Shown piece after piece: positions 11,389-22,870 of a stretch of 64,000 nucleotides of DNA (the stretch's first letter is position 1; every line of letters starts with the position of its first letter). The position numbers were made by a program, and so were the translations under genes. The stretch covers positions 199,267-263,266 of the forward strand of contig VXBP01002601.1 in the NCBI GenBank assembly GCA_013400115.1. Reading direction: 5' to 3'. This DNA comes from Rhinopomastus cyanomelas. Lineage: Eukaryota > Chordata > Aves > Bucerotiformes > Rhinopomastidae. The notes beneath the pieces were generated by a model, which ran no database searches, was not told the origin of the DNA, and saw only the letters and a program-made list of their open reading frames with translations.

Positions 11389-14335
11389 CTGCAAGATAAG
11401 GAGAGATCAGCAAGATTAAGTCAAAAAGGAAATATTAGCGTGTGTGCCATTCTGGATTCAGGGACGAGGCTCAGGCACAGCAGATCGAGAGAGAGGTGTT
11501 GGGGCTGTGCCGGCCAGAAGGATTGCGCTGCATCAGATATCCCCAAATCGTAATCAGAATGAACCTAAAAGAGACTTCCTACAGCAGTGTTCATCATCAG
11601 GCTGTAGTCGGATGTGTCAGATCCACAGACACCAGTAAGAGCTCTCCAGAACATGGGGTTTTTCCAGCTGGACGGCTTTAGAGACACTACAGCAGCACCT
11701 TGAAAAGATAGGAGCTCTTGCTATCTCGTTGGTTTAAGAGGAGTTTTAACTTTCAGCTACCTGCCAATTCTCGTAGGGAGAGCCCTTTCAACAACTGCGG
11801 AAACGCCAATGCCAAAGCAGGGATTTTGTTTCGATTTTCACATATTCCCATGGTGCTTTAACAGAGAAGATTCACGAGACAGAGGGAGGAAATATTTCAG
11901 TAATGCCTCTGATTGTCCAACAGATCACGCTAACCCCCACTCAGTCTGGTAGAATATCTGCTATTATTAATGGTTTCAATCTCTGTGCCTTTTCCCCCCG
12001 AAAGGATAAGCTCCCGTACAAGGCGAGGCAACGAAGCGGTTGCTCTCGCTGCAACGCCGTTACTGACTGTTCTCAGTGCACTTTTCAATAACACCAGAAT
12101 TAAGGGAGTGAAATTGTCACGGAAAACCAAATGTCACCAAATGTCTGACATAACCCCCTTATTTGAAAACAAAAGAGCCTGCTGCATGACATGTTTCAGA
12201 AATAACAGTGGCCCTTCCGCAATTCTGTACTCTAAGTCCTAACTAAATTTGGCGGAGGTGATAAGTATGCAAGCTGGCCTTTATGGCAGAGACTGTCATT
12301 CTGGTCCTTGAATCAAAGCCTCCCAAATCATTATTTCAAATCATTGCTGGAAAGGCATTTTCTCATCTGCCCTTATCTGTTTCACTTCGTTCTGTACAGA
12401 CACAAGTAGATTTCTCTTCCTTTCCTTTTCTTAATTTTTGTCATTCTCTGAATAGGATTTTTGTGTGTGTGTGTGTAGTTACTGTCTTCATTTGTTCCCC
12501 TGGATGCCTTTCAAATGTGCCTCCAGGGCCCATTCAGTACCTTGCAATATTTCAGTGATACCAGTTCTGATGGTGTCTGTCTGTGTTTTACGTAGAGTCA
12601 ATTTTAGAAGTGCTACAAAAGCCAGCGACTGATCGAATACCAAACGGAAACACAAGCCCACCCCAGATCTCCCAACAACAGCCTATTAAAAAATAATAAC
12701 CCACAAAACATACGCTAAGAAAGTCTTTTGCATGTCACTAAATACACAACTTCTTCATACGCTGTGGTGACAGTGACAGAAAAAGAACAGTATGGTGTTG
12801 CTGCACCAATCCACATCACTTGTGTTGTGTGAGATTGTGTGTGCCCATCAATTTTCTATGTGAATATAACAAGCATATGTATAATGCAACAGATCCCATA
12901 GATACTGTACATGTATATGCCTTCGGTAAGTGGGAGGGTAGATAAAGAAGATGAGTGGGCAGTAATACAGGATAGAAAGAGATGTGTTTTGTGGACAAAT
13001 GATATGTAGATGCCACAGGAAGATAAAGAAAGAAATTAACTGAGCGGCAAGAGCAATGAAGGAAATGAAAGATGGGCAGGTAGACAGGAGAAAGGTGATT
13101 TGCAGAGCAGTGGTGGTCTAGCCAGATGTGCAAGTTCACAGGTTGCCTGGATAAGCCACTAGAAAGCTACACTGAAGGGATTCTGTGACACATAGCTGCA
13201 ATGGCTGGACTGGGTTGAGAGGGCTGGTACTGTGGGGACGATGGCACGGCTAGCAAACGGACTGACGGAGAGCAGACAGACACTTGGGAGGAAGCTGCAA
13301 GCAATGGACAAACAGACAAGGCCAACACTACCATTGAAAACTAAATAAATTAGAAACAAACGGAGAGGGAGGATAGGCAAACACAAGCCTCAACAGACAG
13401 ACCCGTGCACTGAACCAGATGAACGTGCAGGGCAGAGGCAAGAGGCGAGGGATGAAAGAGATGGAGCGGGACAGGCGGAGGAGGGACAGTGGGACACCCA
13501 AGGAGCGAGCGAAGCCGCGGTGCAGCTGGAAGGACCACCATGGGGGAGCCGGGGCACGGAGGCTCAGGAGGGATGGAAGAACGAGGCGAGGGGAGTCGCA
13601 GGGCACAACCCGGGGAGAATCTCGGGCACGGGGGTACCGACAGGAACGGGCAAGGCCAGGGCGAGCTGGTGCGGGGCAGCGCGGAAAGCGTCTGAGGCGG
13701 GGGCGTGCGGGTGAGGCCGGCACAGGGTGCCGCGGGCAGGAGAGGCGAGGAGCACAGAGGGCAGGCAAGGGCGATCAGGGGACCTGTCGGGGTCAGGCCA
13801 GGGGACAGAGAAGGTGAGCAGGAGGCCAAGCAGGGCGAGCGAGAGCACTGACAGGGCGAGCAGTGCGACTGACAGAGGTCGAGCGGGGCGACTGACGGGG
13901 TGAGGAGGGCAGGCGGGGAGCGTGGCGGAGCAGGGGGAGAGGGCGAGGGGCCGGGCGGTGCCCACCTGTCTCGGCGAAGCTGATGATCTCGGAGACGGGG
14001 TCATGGGCCGGGGGCCCGGCGCTCGCCTGCCCGTCCAGGCTAGGGATCTCCACACGTCCGTCCTCCCGCACCTTGCCGGCGTGCAGCTTGCGCAGCGCCG
14101 TGACCATGGCCGCCTTGGGTACGGCGTGCGTGATGTTGGGCCGGTCCCGCATCTGCAGCCGGCTCAGGATGTGCCTCTTCACCGCCTCCAGGAAATCCCC
14201 GTCCACCTTGCCCGGCTCCTCGGGCCGCCGGAAGCCGCAGGAGGTGCAAGTGTCCTGCGGAGACCCTCCGGCGGGGGCCGGCGGAGTCGGGGTGGCCGCG
14301 GTGCCCATCAGCAGCAGCAGCATCCCGCAGGCCAG
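10613..14335 (-). CDS. INHBB: Inhibin/activin beta-B subunit precursor, join of two exons, 5' end lost in gap
   Basis: The coding sequence joins exon 1 (14335 down to 13966, entering the gap) to exon 2 (11388 down to 10613). The split codon G|AC gives ...FAET-D-DLASS..., matching the known INHBB exon junction. The visible product is 381 residues; the human precursor is 407, so roughly 20-30 N-terminal residues, including the initiator Met and most of the signal peptide, lie in the N run. The family forms disulphide-linked dimers: beta-B/beta-B is activin B, and alpha/beta-B is inhibin B. These are secreted TGF-beta-superfamily ligands acting on FSH secretion and in gonad and embryo signalling. 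The sequence shows a prodomain with one N-glycosylation sequon (RPNITH), a basic furin-type site RIRKR, and a 115-residue cystine-knot domain ending ECGCA. The near-identical mature domain separates it clearly from the beta-A, beta-C and beta-E paralogues. Confidence 0.97.
11389..13965 (-). other. INHBB: INHBB intron
   Basis: The single 2.6-kb intron of INHBB has a consensus donor (GTGGGC) and acceptor (TTGCAG). The distal two thirds (11389-13380) is ordinary AT-balanced sequence with no recognisable repeat beyond a short TG run near 12461-12474. From about 13420 to the donor the sequence becomes strongly purine- and GC-rich on the plus strand and is part of the promoter CpG island. Long overlapping open frames on both strands in 13328-14055 reflect this base composition, not genes. 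Confidence 0.85.
13833..13900 (+). repeat. Small GC-rich minisatellite, about 3 imperfect copies of ~21-24 bp
   Basis: Three successive units share a GGGCGAGC-like head and a (G)CACTGACA / GCGACTGAC tail: roughly 13833-13853, 13854-13874 and 13875-13900. It sits in the INHBB intron within 140 bases of the exon 1 donor. Confidence 0.6.
13966..14335 (-). CDS. INHBB: INHBB exon 1 (partial): signal-peptide remnant and N-terminal prodomain
   Basis: The 123 complete codons before the gap begin LACGMLLLLMGTAA, the hydrophobic core and cleavage region of a signal peptide. Then come a Pro/Gly-rich linker, the CTSCGFRRPEE motif, DFLEAVKRHILSRLQM, the N-glycosylation site in RPNITHAV, and the prodomain block PKAAMVTALRKLHAGKVR. 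The donor is ACAG|GTGGGC, with GT at 13965-13964. The Met in the visible hydrophobic run is an unlikely start because it would leave too short a signal core; the real ATG should lie within the N run just above 14335. The exon is very GC-rich, which probably explains the sequencing failure. Confidence 0.95.
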
Positions 14336-15211
14336 NNNNNNNNNNNNNNNNNNNNNNNNNNNNNNNNNNNNNNNNNNNNNNNNNNNNNNNNNNNNNNNNN
14401 NNNNNNNNNNNNNNNNNNNNNNNNNNNNNNNNNNNNNNNNNNNNNNNNNNNNNNNNNNNNNNNNNNNNNNNNNNNNNNNNNNNNNNNNNNNNNNNNNNNN
14501 NNNNNNNNNNNNNNNNNNNNNNNNNNNNNNNNNNNNNNNNNNNNNNNNNNNNNNNNNNNNNNNNNNNNNNNNNNNNNNNNNNNNNNNNNNNNNNNNNNNN
14601 NNNNNNNNNNNNNNNNNNNNNNNNNNNNNNNNNNNNNNNNNNNNNNNNNNNNNNNNNNNNNNNNNNNNNNNNNNNNNNNNNNNNNNNNNNNNNNNNNNNN
14701 NNNNNNNNNNNNNNNNNNNNNNNNNNNNNNNNNNNNNNNNNNNNNNNNNNNNNNNNNNNNNNNNNNNNNNNNNNNNNNNNNNNNNNNNNNNNNNNNNNNN
14801 NNNNNNNNNNNNNNNNNNNNNNNNNNNNNNNNNNNNNNNNNNNNNNNNNNNNNNNNNNNNNNNNNNNNNNNNNNNNNNNNNNNNNNNNNNNNNNNNNNNN
14901 NNNNNNNNNNNNNNNNNNNNNNNNNNNNNNNNNNNNNNNNNNNNNNNNNNNNNNNNNNNNNNNNNNNNNNNNNNNNNNNNNNNNNNNNNNNNNNNNNNNN
15001 NNNNNNNNNNNNNNNNNNNNNNNNNNNNNNNNNNNNNNNNNNNNNNNNNNNNNNNNNNNNNNNNNNNNNNNNNNNNNNNNNNNNNNNNNNNNNNNNNNNN
15101 NNNNNNNNNNNNNNNNNNNNNNNNNNNNNNNNNNNNNNNNNNNNNNNNNNNNNNNNNNNNNNNNNNNNNNNNNNNNNNNNNNNNNNNNNNNNNNNNNNNN
15201 NNNNNNNNNNN
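14336..15211. other. Assembly gap (876 N)
   Basis: This is an unbroken N run. On the minus strand it interrupts INHBB between the signal-peptide core and the 5' UTR, so it must contain the start codon. Both flanks are extremely GC-rich, and the right flank has two G8 runs, so a sequencing dropout is likely. The true length is unknown; the open frames that read through it are meaningless. Confidence 0.99.
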
Positions 15212-15474
15212 CCTGGAAGGAGGGGGGGGTGGGGGGGGAGAAATGCCACTTGTACCCCCCCGCCCACTCCGCCCCCGCAAGACAACAATCCACAGGCCGT
15301 GGGTGCAGCTCGGCTCCGCGCCGCTCGGTCGATCCCCGTTCAGCGCCCGCTGCCTCTCAGCGCGCCGTCAAAGTTGACCCGGAGCATAGCTGGGAAGCGG
15401 GCTGGGGCCGGTGGGGACGGGGTGCGTGGCTGGCAGCTCCACAGTTACGAGTCTTCTCCCCACGCCGCCCCGCG

Positions 15475-15482
15475 TATTTATC
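15475..15482 (-). promoter_or_regulatory. INHBB: TATA-like element upstream of INHBB
   Basis: On the minus strand GATAAATA lies in a GC-rich context, about 260 bases before the gap edge. It could position a start site near 15445-15450. The call rests only on motif and location; CpG-island promoters often lack a functional TATA box. Confidence 0.3.
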
Positions 15483-15733
15483 AGCGAGATGCTTTTTATT
15501 ATTTTCAAAGCAGCGCGGAGGGTCCGGAGGACGGATCCGGCGAGGATGCGGCGACCGGCGAGACCCCCCGGCGCGGGCAGCGGGGCACCGCTCGCTGCGC
15601 GCCCGAGGAGCGGGAAATCGGCTGGATCCCGGCGATCCCAGGAGATGTGCGGATTCACTCAGTCAGACCAGCTCTTCGGCTCGCTCACTCGCTCGCTCTT
15701 TTTAAACAATATCTCCCTTGTTGGTGGTTTGGG

Positions 15734-15797
15734 TTTTATTATTATTATTATTTTAAGTGTGATTTTTGTTGTTGTTGTTGTTGCCGCTGCTGCTGCT
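15734..15797 (+). repeat. Consecutive trinucleotide repeats (ATT)n, (GTT)n, (GCT)n
   Basis: An ATT run (15734-15752), a GTT run (15766-15782) and a GCT run (15784-15797) follow each other within 64 bases in the INHBB upstream region. They are flanked by CGCT-type repeats at about 15675-15700 and 15808-15822. The Ile/Val/Ala runs in translations here are repeat artefacts. Confidence 0.85.
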
Positions 15798-16002
15798 CCA
15801 GTTAATGTCTCGCTCGCTCGTTCGCTCTCTCTCCCTCGCGTCTTTTTGATCTTTCGCTCGCCTTGTGCTGGCTTGAACGTTGTGTTTTGTTTTGTTTTTT
15901 AACGCGTCTGATGTTCCCTCTCGGATCCGCAGTGGAAGGTCTCGGGGAAGCGGCTCGCTCCTCGCTTATCTTCCTCTGATCTCCTCCTGNACTCTATAGG
16001 GG

Positions 16003-16050
16003 CCCCCCCCCCCCCCAACCCCCCTTCCCCCCCCCCCCCCCCCCCCCCCC
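16003..16050 (+). repeat. Poly-C tract
   Basis: C14, AA, C6, TT and C24 occur in 48 bases, 13 bases after a single N at 15990. On the minus (INHBB) strand this is a G tract able to form a quadruplex. Homopolymer lengths here are likely unreliable. Confidence 0.85.
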
Positions 16051-19000
16051 GCAAAATCACGACATTGTGGCACTTTCTACTGAAACTTTTATACAGGAGT
16101 TAAAACCACGTGGGAACTCCAACCTATAACAGAGACGCCATGGGTTCCTCACTATTTAGGAGATTAAGTTAAGTCTTTTGCCCCCTGGGCTATTACAGTA
16201 ACTTCCTGATGTGGAAATATTAACTATGCTGTTTCTTTAACTCCCCCCGTTCCCTCCCTCCCTCCCTCGCGGTTCCTGTGAACACACCCACCGCGCACCG
16301 ATCCTGTCCCGTCCCACGGAAGGACGGACGGACCCTGAGCGGCGGCAGCCCAGGTTACCCCATCCCGCCCAAGCGGGGAGATGGATGGCCCCCCCACACA
16401 CACCTCGATGTTTCTTGCCTTTTAAGCACTTGAACTGAGAAGTCATTAGAAAGTTTACCGTCGGGTTGGCTTTGCGACGGGGCGGGTTTCTGTTTGTTTG
16501 TTTGAATGGGCCGGGTGCCGGGCCGGGTGCCGGGGATTGTGTGTGTTTTCCGTGGGGCAGGACGGACGCGGGCGCGGAGCCTGGCGAGAGCAGCGGCGGG
16601 AGGGGAGGTGGGAGGAGGTGGGGCTCGGGGCAGCGGCCGAGGGGAGCCGGGAGAGGAGATAACGGGACCGCCGCTCTCCTGCATCCGTGGCAGGGAGCGT
16701 GCAAGTGTTGGCCCTGGGAATGGCTTTTCGTTCTCTCCTCCACGGGGCAGAGGGGGGTGTTGGAGGAGTGTCAGTGATCCGCCCTTTTCCTGTCGGAAAG
16801 GCTCCCACCCGCCTACCCCAGCAGCGCACGGGCGAGCGGGCAGGGTTGGGGTTATCCCACCGCGGTACAACGCCTCCGCCGACGGGGGCAGCTCCGGGGC
16901 CGAATCCCCACGGAGCGGCGGCAGCAGCGAGTTCAGCCCCCCGCGCTACCCCGGGGCAAATCCGCGCCCACTGCGCGCTGCCCCGCGGCCCTGCGCGCCG
17001 CCGCCGCGGGGAAGGCGGGCGGAGGGCGCCCCCTCTGGGCCGCGTGGGGGCAGTGGGCGGCGTGGCCGGGGCGGTTGCGGGAGCCCCGCAACCAGTTAAG
17101 GGGCGGGAGCTGGGAAACGGGAGATGCGCGGGGAAGCCTGTGCTGTGAACCGGGCGAAGGAGCACCTTGGGCTGAGCCTTCCACGGTCCAGGAGTGGGGC
17201 TGCCGCCTGTTCGAATTCTATTTTTTCTTCCTTTCTCTCTCTCTCTTTCTCTCTTTTTGTTTTATCCAACAAAGGAAGAAAATCTAACTTGGAGAAGGCA
17301 AGGAAATCTCAAGAGCTTCATCTTTGTCGCAGAGCCAAATGATAGTTTTCAAGCAAGACACACCGATGTCAAGACTAACAGCACAAAACCCCCTTCTGCT
17401 TATTTCATTTTTTTCCGAAGAAAAAGAGGACTGAACTTCTCATCTAATTCTGGACTGCACACACGTGAGCTCGGGTAGCTGCCGCTAATACAAGCAATGC
17501 AGGAATGAAAGAGGGTCAACCAGAGGATCAGCTCATTACTGTGATTTAAGAAGGGAAGGGACAAATGCTATTCTCATCATAAATATTTCCTTTCTTGTTC
17601 TGTACCACAAAAGGAAAGGCACTTAATGCTGTGCTTCCACATCACATTGCAAACCCAATCTGATCGTTCCTGTTGATTCTAATATAAAAACAGTCTAACT
17701 GCACATACAGCACTGTAAAACAAATCCTCAGTGTCACTGGAGCTACCCTGATGGGAGAGCAGAATTAGATAGAGTATTTCCTCCCAGCCAGTAACAGGTT
17801 TTGAATGGAAAGCCTGGAATGTAAAAAAAGAAATAATGCTAAAAATCCAATCACTCTGACATCCTGTGAGCTAATGAGAGCACGTGAATGCAACAAGCTT
17901 AGTACTTCACAGTAATTAATTTGACAGCAAAGAGCTAACAAGAAAACAACAGGCAGAGCAGTGATGACTGGTTCATAGGGGTCACTGTCAAACAAGAAAT
18001 AGGTGCAAACACAGCCCCTCTCCCTTTGAAAACAACTATTTCACTGCCCTGGTGAGAATGAAATGACAAAGAGGCAAAATATGTCTTCAGTGGGGATAGT
18101 AAATCTGGGAAGATTTTTCTAGTAGAAGATTTTCTTTTTTACAGACAGGGGTTTTTCATCATCCCTGTTACTCACTGCAGTGGCATGTTTTGACTTTATT
18201 CCTCCCCTCCCCCCCTTGTTGTTTTTGGTTAGTCAAAGTAATTTTGCATAGTCAAATATTGGGAAGACTTATCTTCTCTAGCAATTGCTAACTAATAACC
18301 TCAACTGTTATTTAAAGTGTGACCAACACAGCATTCTGGAGGAATGGACTTTCTCTGGCTGCCTCATAGAGACGAACTTAACCAAACCTTAGATACTCGG
18401 GCAGAACAGCCTACAGGGAGAGCAAACAGGGTTAACAGAAAGAAATGTGCCATTTGATTTCTAATCTTGCTCAGGGAGCATGGCCTATTGATTGAACCAT
18501 AAAGCTCTGTTAATTTTAAGATCTCTCAGCTTTCAGTCCTTTCCCTTGGGCATAAACTTGTTGCTTACACACAGTGGCTGAACTATCAGGGAGATGATTG
18601 CTTCACACTCCCCCTGGTTCATTCTCCTCCCCTCCTCCCCTCTATTCTATTTGTTCTGAGCTCATCTGCGTGAGAATACATTTTCACACACACCTTCTCA
18701 AACCGGCTGCTATTCATCTGATTCAGGGTCATGCTTTTCCATGCATTAAATGCAGGGGAAAACTGGAAAGGAAATGGCTGGAATTTGTGCTCAATGGGCA
18801 AGCACATGGTTTGCCAGGCAGCCCTGCTGTGAGAAGGTACAGTATCAGGGGGGATTTTTTGTAGAAACACCAAGTCCCACGACTGGAATCTGATACTTAT
18901 TAAAGCTACTAGTGTAATGAAATCAGTGCAAACTGAGATCCTCAGCCAGTGTAAATCAGGATGTTTCTGAGGCATCGAACCACTACAGTTCTCTCCGTAA

Positions 19001-20428
19001 CCTAGATATTTACTTACTCACATTTCTTTTAGGGGGGGAAGATGCAGAAGTCATACTTTTGGAGAGGCCAGTCAGAGCAGCTTCCTGAGTCGGTGGGAAG
19101 CTCTAGAAACTGAGCAGTAATGGCACAGGGCAGGTGCATCTCTGCTCTGTGTTTCCATGATGCCCTCAGTGGGACCATGAACAGTTTATACTAGCAAAGG
19201 ATCTAGCCACTCACGTATTGCTAAAGCACCTTTTATGCTCTTAAACCATTAATAATATCTATTAGGTAACCTTACTAATCCCTTTGAGGAAGGATTTTCT
19301 TTACTGTACTGATGGCTGCACTGAATAAATCTTCATATATAAGAGGCCTGGTTTGCACTAGAGATGCTTTGCTTTTGATAACCAGCAAATACAAGTTTTC
19401 CTAGCATAAGCATCTTTCCCTGCAAGCATTTCCCAAATAAAATAGGCTGTACTGGCAAAAGCACTTTTATTCTTGCTCATATAGCTCCATCTATATGGGG
19501 GATTTTTTGCACTTAGTGAAAAGCAATCTGTTTTAAACGGCACTTCAAAAGAGCATTGCTATCCTAAACAAGTTTCAAGGGTAGGCCCTGAAGTGGGTAC
19601 TTCTACCTCACGTCTGAAAGAGCTTTGTAGAATGTGGCCATTGTCATCTTGCTGGAAACACAGAGAAACCCCAAGACTCAGGGTTGCAGGGACAGGCCGG
19701 CAGTGCTGTGCTCTATTTGGAATCGGTGTTCATGCCAATCTTTTGCCTCAGGTGAAATGATGTATCTGGAATCAGACCGATTCCCTGCCACACACGATTA
19801 CTTCTTAAACAATTCCACAAAAGTGGTGGCTGTTCCAAAAGCACTGCAATTCTGTAGCAGGGAAATTGCCCTACTGAAAACCAAGTAGAGCAATTCCATT
19901 CTGAACAACCCAGACTTTTTCTGAACTGTCAAAGGTAGACCCAACTCATGAAAGAAAATCCCGAAAGAAGTTAGTCCGGCTCCTGTGATCCTGCCCATGT
20001 GTCTTTAACTGAAAGCTGTCTGTACACAGAGATGTGCTCTCTCTGAAAAAAAAGGGTCCCTCTCTGAGCACCACTCGAACAAAGGGGGCTTAGCAGGCAG
20101 AAACAAAAGACCTGACCAACCTAGGAACTCCTCATCTAAAGCAGGTACAATGAGAATCTGGAAGATGACTCAGAGAAATAAAACAAAGCTCTCAAAATGT
20201 TTTGAAGAGCACCTACTGAATGCCAGCTACTCACACAAGTGCCAGGCAGGATGGGGACATGGGAAGGCAGCAGTCAGTGTAGGGCTGCATGGGTACACTC
20301 ACAGAATTCCACTCCTACTGTACCAGTTATAATCTGGATGTAGTCCCGCTCCCTTTAGCTCAGCTATCTTGTGGTGCCTCACAGGCAACATGTTGGCCAA
20401 AGGGTCCTGGTTTAAACCACCATGTAAG

Positions 20429-20482
20429 TCACAGAATCATAGAATCATTAGGGATTGGAAGGGACCAATCCCCAAGATCCTC
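20429..20482 (-). mobile_element. Very short CR1 3'-tail fragment
   Basis: Only the terminal CR1 block remains: tail octamers TCACAGAATCATAGAATCAT, then TTAGGGATTGGAAGGGACC. It is the only repeat I recognise in the INHBB-RALB intergenic stretch. Confidence 0.8.
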
Positions 20483-22849
20483 TTCAATAACACCTTCACC
20501 CTCCGGGAAGAATTGAATCCAAGCTCCCAGCTTCATCATAGGGAAGGAAGCACAGGTGGATCTCATGTGCACTGAAGAGACACAGTTGGGTACATTGCTT
20601 CAGTCAAGTCTGCACACAAAGCAGTGTGCCCTTCGGCTGAGTTCAGCGGTCTGCTTCAATTTCTAAAGCAAAGGGACCACATACCATCAGGTGGCACCCC
20701 GTGAGATATTCAAAAGCTATCTGCTGCTTGCTGATGGCCCAAAAGTACTCTTTTCTTCACAGTCTGTCCTGTGCAGTTCAAAGCCACAGCCTTATAACCA
20801 GGCTGTGACTTCCTCTGAAGTCACTTGTATTGACCTAAATAAGTTGGGGCGGGTAAGGACACACAGACAACATGAAAAAGGTGTGCTGGTTGCCCAACAA
20901 AGAAGTGTTTGCTTTGTGGTGAGCACTTTTAACATATAAGCACTTTTAACATACAGTAAAGAACATGATTTTCATGTTTGTTTCCGTTGACACCTTGCAA
21001 AGTAGCAAAGTGAGTAAAAATGAAATCTGCATTTAAGCAGTAAACAAAATAGTTAAAACTTGACTTCTCATCATTTGACTGCTACTTACTCAGGCAATGG
21101 ATTTAGAAGTCAGCTGGTACATTCCTTCTGCACTCGCAGCTGCGATTGACACATCTAATAGAGGAGGAAAATCAACAGTAGAACGGAACGATGTTAAAAA
21201 AGCTGTCCTGAGAAATCAGCAATTATCAGGGAGCGGTGATGAGAGGTCCGCTCCAATTTTAAATGGGGCTTGGAAACAAAAAATATGCGGTACCTTTTCA
21301 GTGCCATGGGAAAAATAGGATACAGAAGCTCAAGCCATCTCATGGTAGCACTTGACCAGTAGCACTTGACGAGAAGCTTAACATAAACGACCTTCCTTTT
21401 CCTACAAGCAAGCAGCACAATGTAAAGGAGGAGCCTACAATTACTGCCCATGGGACAGGCTGCAAACAGAAGGTCTGAGTTTCTTCATATTCACCTCATT
21501 TTCACTAGCTGTTAGATGAGAACAAACAGCATTCAACCTTCTCTAAGCTGCTTTGAAATCAAGAGGAGAAAAGGATTGTACAGGAATTCATCCTTTGTGG
21601 ACCTTGAAACTAACAGCACGGCCTTGGTGCTGAAAATGGCTTTTGCCATACAATCTGCCTGTACTTACGTTACCCAGGTTTGTTTCCATGAGTCGTTTGT
21701 TGCATCAAACCCAACTGTTGTGCATTTCGGCTGTTTGCTGAAGAACACCACAGAGGGCTTTTGAAGATGATCATTATAAGCTTTCCCAGTGCGCTCACTG
21801 TCAGGACCAGGAGAAAGTGGATCCTACGGCAGCACCAAAGTCCGCTAGTTCAAGCAAGGAAGGGTAGAACAACTAGTGAAGATCCATAGATTTAAACCCC
21901 CCACGTTTGCAATGTTGACAGTAGCTACAAGCAAGGTTCTCTGGTACCACTAGTCACTGAGCTCTGGTGTTACTGAATCAGGCGAGAGGGCATTAACAAA
22001 AATGCCTGAATCACCTCCTGCCCTGCTCAGCTCAGATTTTGTAATTTCTAAGTCAATGCTGCCTGCCCCCTCATGAGAGAACAGCTTGGATATGTTATGG
22101 GATTAAAACAAATTGGATTGCAAACTCTGTGATTTGGGTGCTAAGATGCTCTATTTCTTCCAAAACTCCTGAAAAGGCACAAACACTGGGGCAGCCTGGG
22201 CTGTCCCCTTAACTGAGACGTCTCCTCAAATGGGTGTTAAGGTTGTGAAAGTTTTTCACTCCCCAGGTTACAAGCAGGCCTTCATGATCTGTTATTTCCC
22301 TGCCATGGTCTTCTCAGAAATGGGACAGCTTATTCACAGAGAATAACCCTAAGATTTCTTCACAGCCCTTTGTCAGTAACAGTCTTGCCCCCCCAACATC
22401 TATTGCTGTGGTTTAGATATTCACCAAAAGCCTTATTAAGAATAAATCATAGTATGTGTAAATTCTACTGTGAAACACACTGGTACCATTAGTCCAGGGT
22501 AAGTAAACAAACCACTGCTCTGGAGCAGCACACAGATCATATTAAGACAATACCGAGTCTACCAAACCTGCACAGGTACCGGAGTGTTATGAGGGTGCAG
22601 ACCTATAGCAGCAAAGTGTCTTGTTTGAGTTTTTTTTTGCTGAAAAGAAGGGGCCTAGGGGAAAGAAAAGCATGAAAAGAAAAAAAAAAAGATGAACTTT
22701 CTTTTATTTTTGGCTACTCCAGATGGGGTTTTCCTCTGTTTAAATGCTGAAGGACAGAAAGATTTTTAAATTAAAATCTTAATAAATATAGCCCTGAGGC
22801 TAGTAACATTATTACATCCAAGATGATTACAGCAAGTAAGCCACAAAAT

Positions 22850-22870
22850 GAATTTATTTATTTATTTATC
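22850..22870 (+). repeat. (ATTT)n short run
   Basis: A short ATTT tetranucleotide repeat of about five units in AT-rich intergenic DNA. Confidence 0.8.

Larger units (their letters stand above)
13430..17165 (-). promoter_or_regulatory. INHBB: CpG island covering INHBB exon 1, 5' UTR and upstream region
   Basis: GC-rich, CpG-dense sequence surrounds exon 1 and continues past the gap to about 17165, with a more AT-rich dip near 16060-16240. It contains Sp1-like GC boxes and many simple repeats. This is typical of a developmentally regulated gene promoter. The boundaries are by eye. No gene is recognisable in the upstream part; the GC-rich open frames on both strands between 16237 and 17184 have proline/arginine/glycine-rich translations expected from composition. 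Confidence 0.75.

Noticed and set aside
13328..14055. Overlapping Pro/Arg/Ser-rich frames on both strands
   Set aside because: GC-rich, stop-poor intron and CpG-island sequence; no domains, and they overlap the INHBB intron and exon 1.
13793..15805. Very long open frames of 326-627 residues across the gap on both strands
   Set aside because: Most of each translation is unknown residues from the N run. Only the INHBB frame on the minus strand has real homology.
15411..15902. 163-residue frame with poly-Ile, poly-Val and poly-Ala runs resembling a membrane protein
   Set aside because: The runs are direct translations of (ATT)n, (GTT)n and (GCT)n repeats.
16237..17184. Several 100-236-residue frames in the INHBB upstream region
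   Set aside because: Base-composition artefacts in a CpG island, open on both strands, with no family resemblance.
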